Assembly (NCBI GenBank): GCA_029934215.1
Contig: JAOZMR010000198.1
Location: forward strand, 1-5,500
Reading direction: 5' to 3'
Origin: Pontiellaceae bacterium
GTDB taxonomy: Bacteria; Verrucomicrobiota; Kiritimatiellia; Kiritimatiellales; Tichowtungiaceae
Length of the DNA stretch: 5,500 bases
Shown: piece after piece, positions 4,617 to 5,500 of the stretch
Layout: each line of letters begins with the position of its first letter
How positions within the stretch are numbered: position 1 is the stretch's first letter
Translations under genes and position numbers: made by a program
The notes under the pieces: generated by a model
The model's database searches: none
Told to the model about the DNA's origin: nothing
What the model saw: only the letters and a program-made list of their open reading frames with translations

Positions 4617-5500
4617 ATGCTTTTCCCTATTCTCGTTTTTTTAGTGATCTATTTTTTCATCGCCACCGAAATTATTGATAAAACCATCGCAGCGCTGATC
4701 GGGGCAGGAGTCATGATCGGGTTGCACTTTGTCCGCTATGAGGACGCTCTACTTGCGATTGATCTCAACGTCATCTTTCTTCTCGTCGGCATGATGATCG
4801 TGGTCAACACCCTGACCGATACTGGAGTCTTCGAATGGCTCGCCATCAAGCTAGCCCGACTCGCAAAAGGAAATGGGTTGTTGATTACCGTTTTCTTCAT
4901 GATTTTGACGGCGATCCTCTCCGCTTTCTTGGACAATGTGACGACGGTTATTCTGATGGCACCCATCACCATTCTGCTCTGTCAACTGTTGGAAATGCCG
5001 ACCGTTCCCGTTTTGGTTATGGAAGCCATGTTTTCCAACATCGGCGGAGCCGCTACACTCGTGGGTGATCCGCCCAATATTCTCATCGGCTCCCAGACGC
5101 ATCTGACGTTCAACGACTTCATCATCAACATGAGCCCGCCCGTAATCGTGATCATGATTCTGCTTCTCGGCGTGATGGCTCTCATGTTCCGAAAGCAGAT
5201 GAAAACGACGGAACAGACGCGCAAGCGCATTGAGCAGTCGCGACCCGAAAAAGCAATTCTCCAGCCGCAGGTGCTCAAAAAAGCCCTCGTCGTCTTCGGG
5301 TTTCTTTTAGCGGGCTTCTTCTGCGGACGACTGCTCGATATTGAACCGGGGATCATTGCGCTCGTCGGAGCCATGGTCATGGTTTTGGTTTGCAAAAAAG
5401 ACATTCACAAAACCTTGGTTCATGTGGAATGGAATACCATTCTGTTCTTTCTAGGTCTATTCATGATGATTGCCGCGCTCGAACACCATCATGTCTTTGA
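4617..5500 (+). CDS. ArsB/NhaD-type ion transporter permease, 3' end cut by window
   Basis: The visible 294 residues form a polytopic inner-membrane protein of the ion transporter superfamily (ArsB, NhaD, SLC13, P protein), which moves Na+, arsenite or organic anions. Hydrophobic segments lie at about 2-16, 23-38, 52-67, 88-121, 133-148, 172-190, 223-238, 244-259 and 272-288. Family signatures are FLDNVTTVILMAPITIL (104-120), SNIGGAATLVGDPPNILIG (140-158) and WNTILFFLGLFMM (272-284). A basic cytoplasmic loop (about 191-222) divides the two halves. Members are usually about 420-450 residues, so roughly two thirds is present and the gene runs off the right edge without a stop. AGGAG at 4604-4608, 8 nt before the ATG, supports the start. 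It follows the EIIA-CBS gene by 19 nt and is likely in the same transcript. Next to a Na+/K+-type antiporter, Na+/H+ exchange of NhaD kind is a reasonable guess. Arsenite or carboxylate transport cannot be excluded. Confidence 0.88.
   Translation, partial: MLFPILVFLVIYFFIATEIIDKTIAALIGAGVMIGLHFVRYEDALLAIDLNVIFLLVGMMIVVNTLTDTGVFEWLAIKLARLAKGNGLLITVFFMILTAILSAFLDNVTTVILMAPITILLCQLLEMPTVPVLVMEAMFSNIGGAATLVGDPPNILIGSQTHLTFNDFIINMSPPVIVIMILLLGVMALMFRKQMKTTEQTRKRIEQSRPEKAILQPQVLKKALVVFGFLLAGFFCGRLLDIEPGIIALVGAMVMVLVCKKDIHKTLVHVEWNTILFFLGLFMMIAALEHHHVF

Noticed and set aside
4982..5404. 140-codon minus-strand open frame opposite the permease
   Set aside because: The + strand carries clear ArsB/NhaD signatures over the same interval; the antisense frame mirrors its codon bias.

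Overview
The window reads as one rightward operon of ion-transport genes and candidate cytoplasmic regulators, with no rRNA, tRNA, mobile element or CRISPR. Every confident gene is on the + strand. Nucleotide-level signs (purine-rich Shine-Dalgarno sites, ATG starts, moderate GC, short intergenic gaps) indicate a bacterium. A Gram-negative host, perhaps of the Verrucomicrobiota/Kiritimatiellota/Lentisphaerota (PVC) type, is my guess from the domain architectures. Nothing here fixes the phylum.

Layout: positions 1 to about 107 may hold the tail of an upstream gene, but the frame cannot be decided. The rest of the stretch to 430 is AT-rich leader DNA with a candidate promoter, short repeats, alternative hairpins and a possible 28-codon leader ORF. 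Six genes follow: (1) 431-1084, an excisionase-type helix-turn-helix fused to a PTS EIIA (PtsN-like) domain; (2) 1099-2781, a cation/proton antiporter with a C-terminal CBS pair; (3) 2783-3100, a small protein with a signal sequence, of unknown function; (4) 3202-3666, a stand-alone CBS-pair protein; (5) 3680-4597, an EIIA domain fused to a CBS pair; (6) 4617 to beyond the window end, an ArsB/NhaD (ion transporter superfamily) permease, truncated by the edge. Gaps are 14, 1, 101, 13 and 19 nt. The 101-nt gap carries a 7-bp hairpin and a perfect palindrome.

How they may work together (inference): two membrane ion transporters of different folds are encoded together with two EIIA domains, each keeping the phosphorylatable histidine, and six CBS domains spread over three proteins. 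In E. coli the EIIA(Ntr) protein PtsN is known to control potassium transport through protein contacts, and CBS modules are known to sense adenine nucleotides or ionic state. The simplest model is an ion (Na+/K+/H+) homeostasis module whose transport activity and transcription respond to PTS phosphorylation state and to a nucleotide or ionic signal. The HTH-EIIA protein would be the transcriptional arm and the EIIA-CBS and CBS proteins the post-translational arm. The small exported protein is the least explained part.
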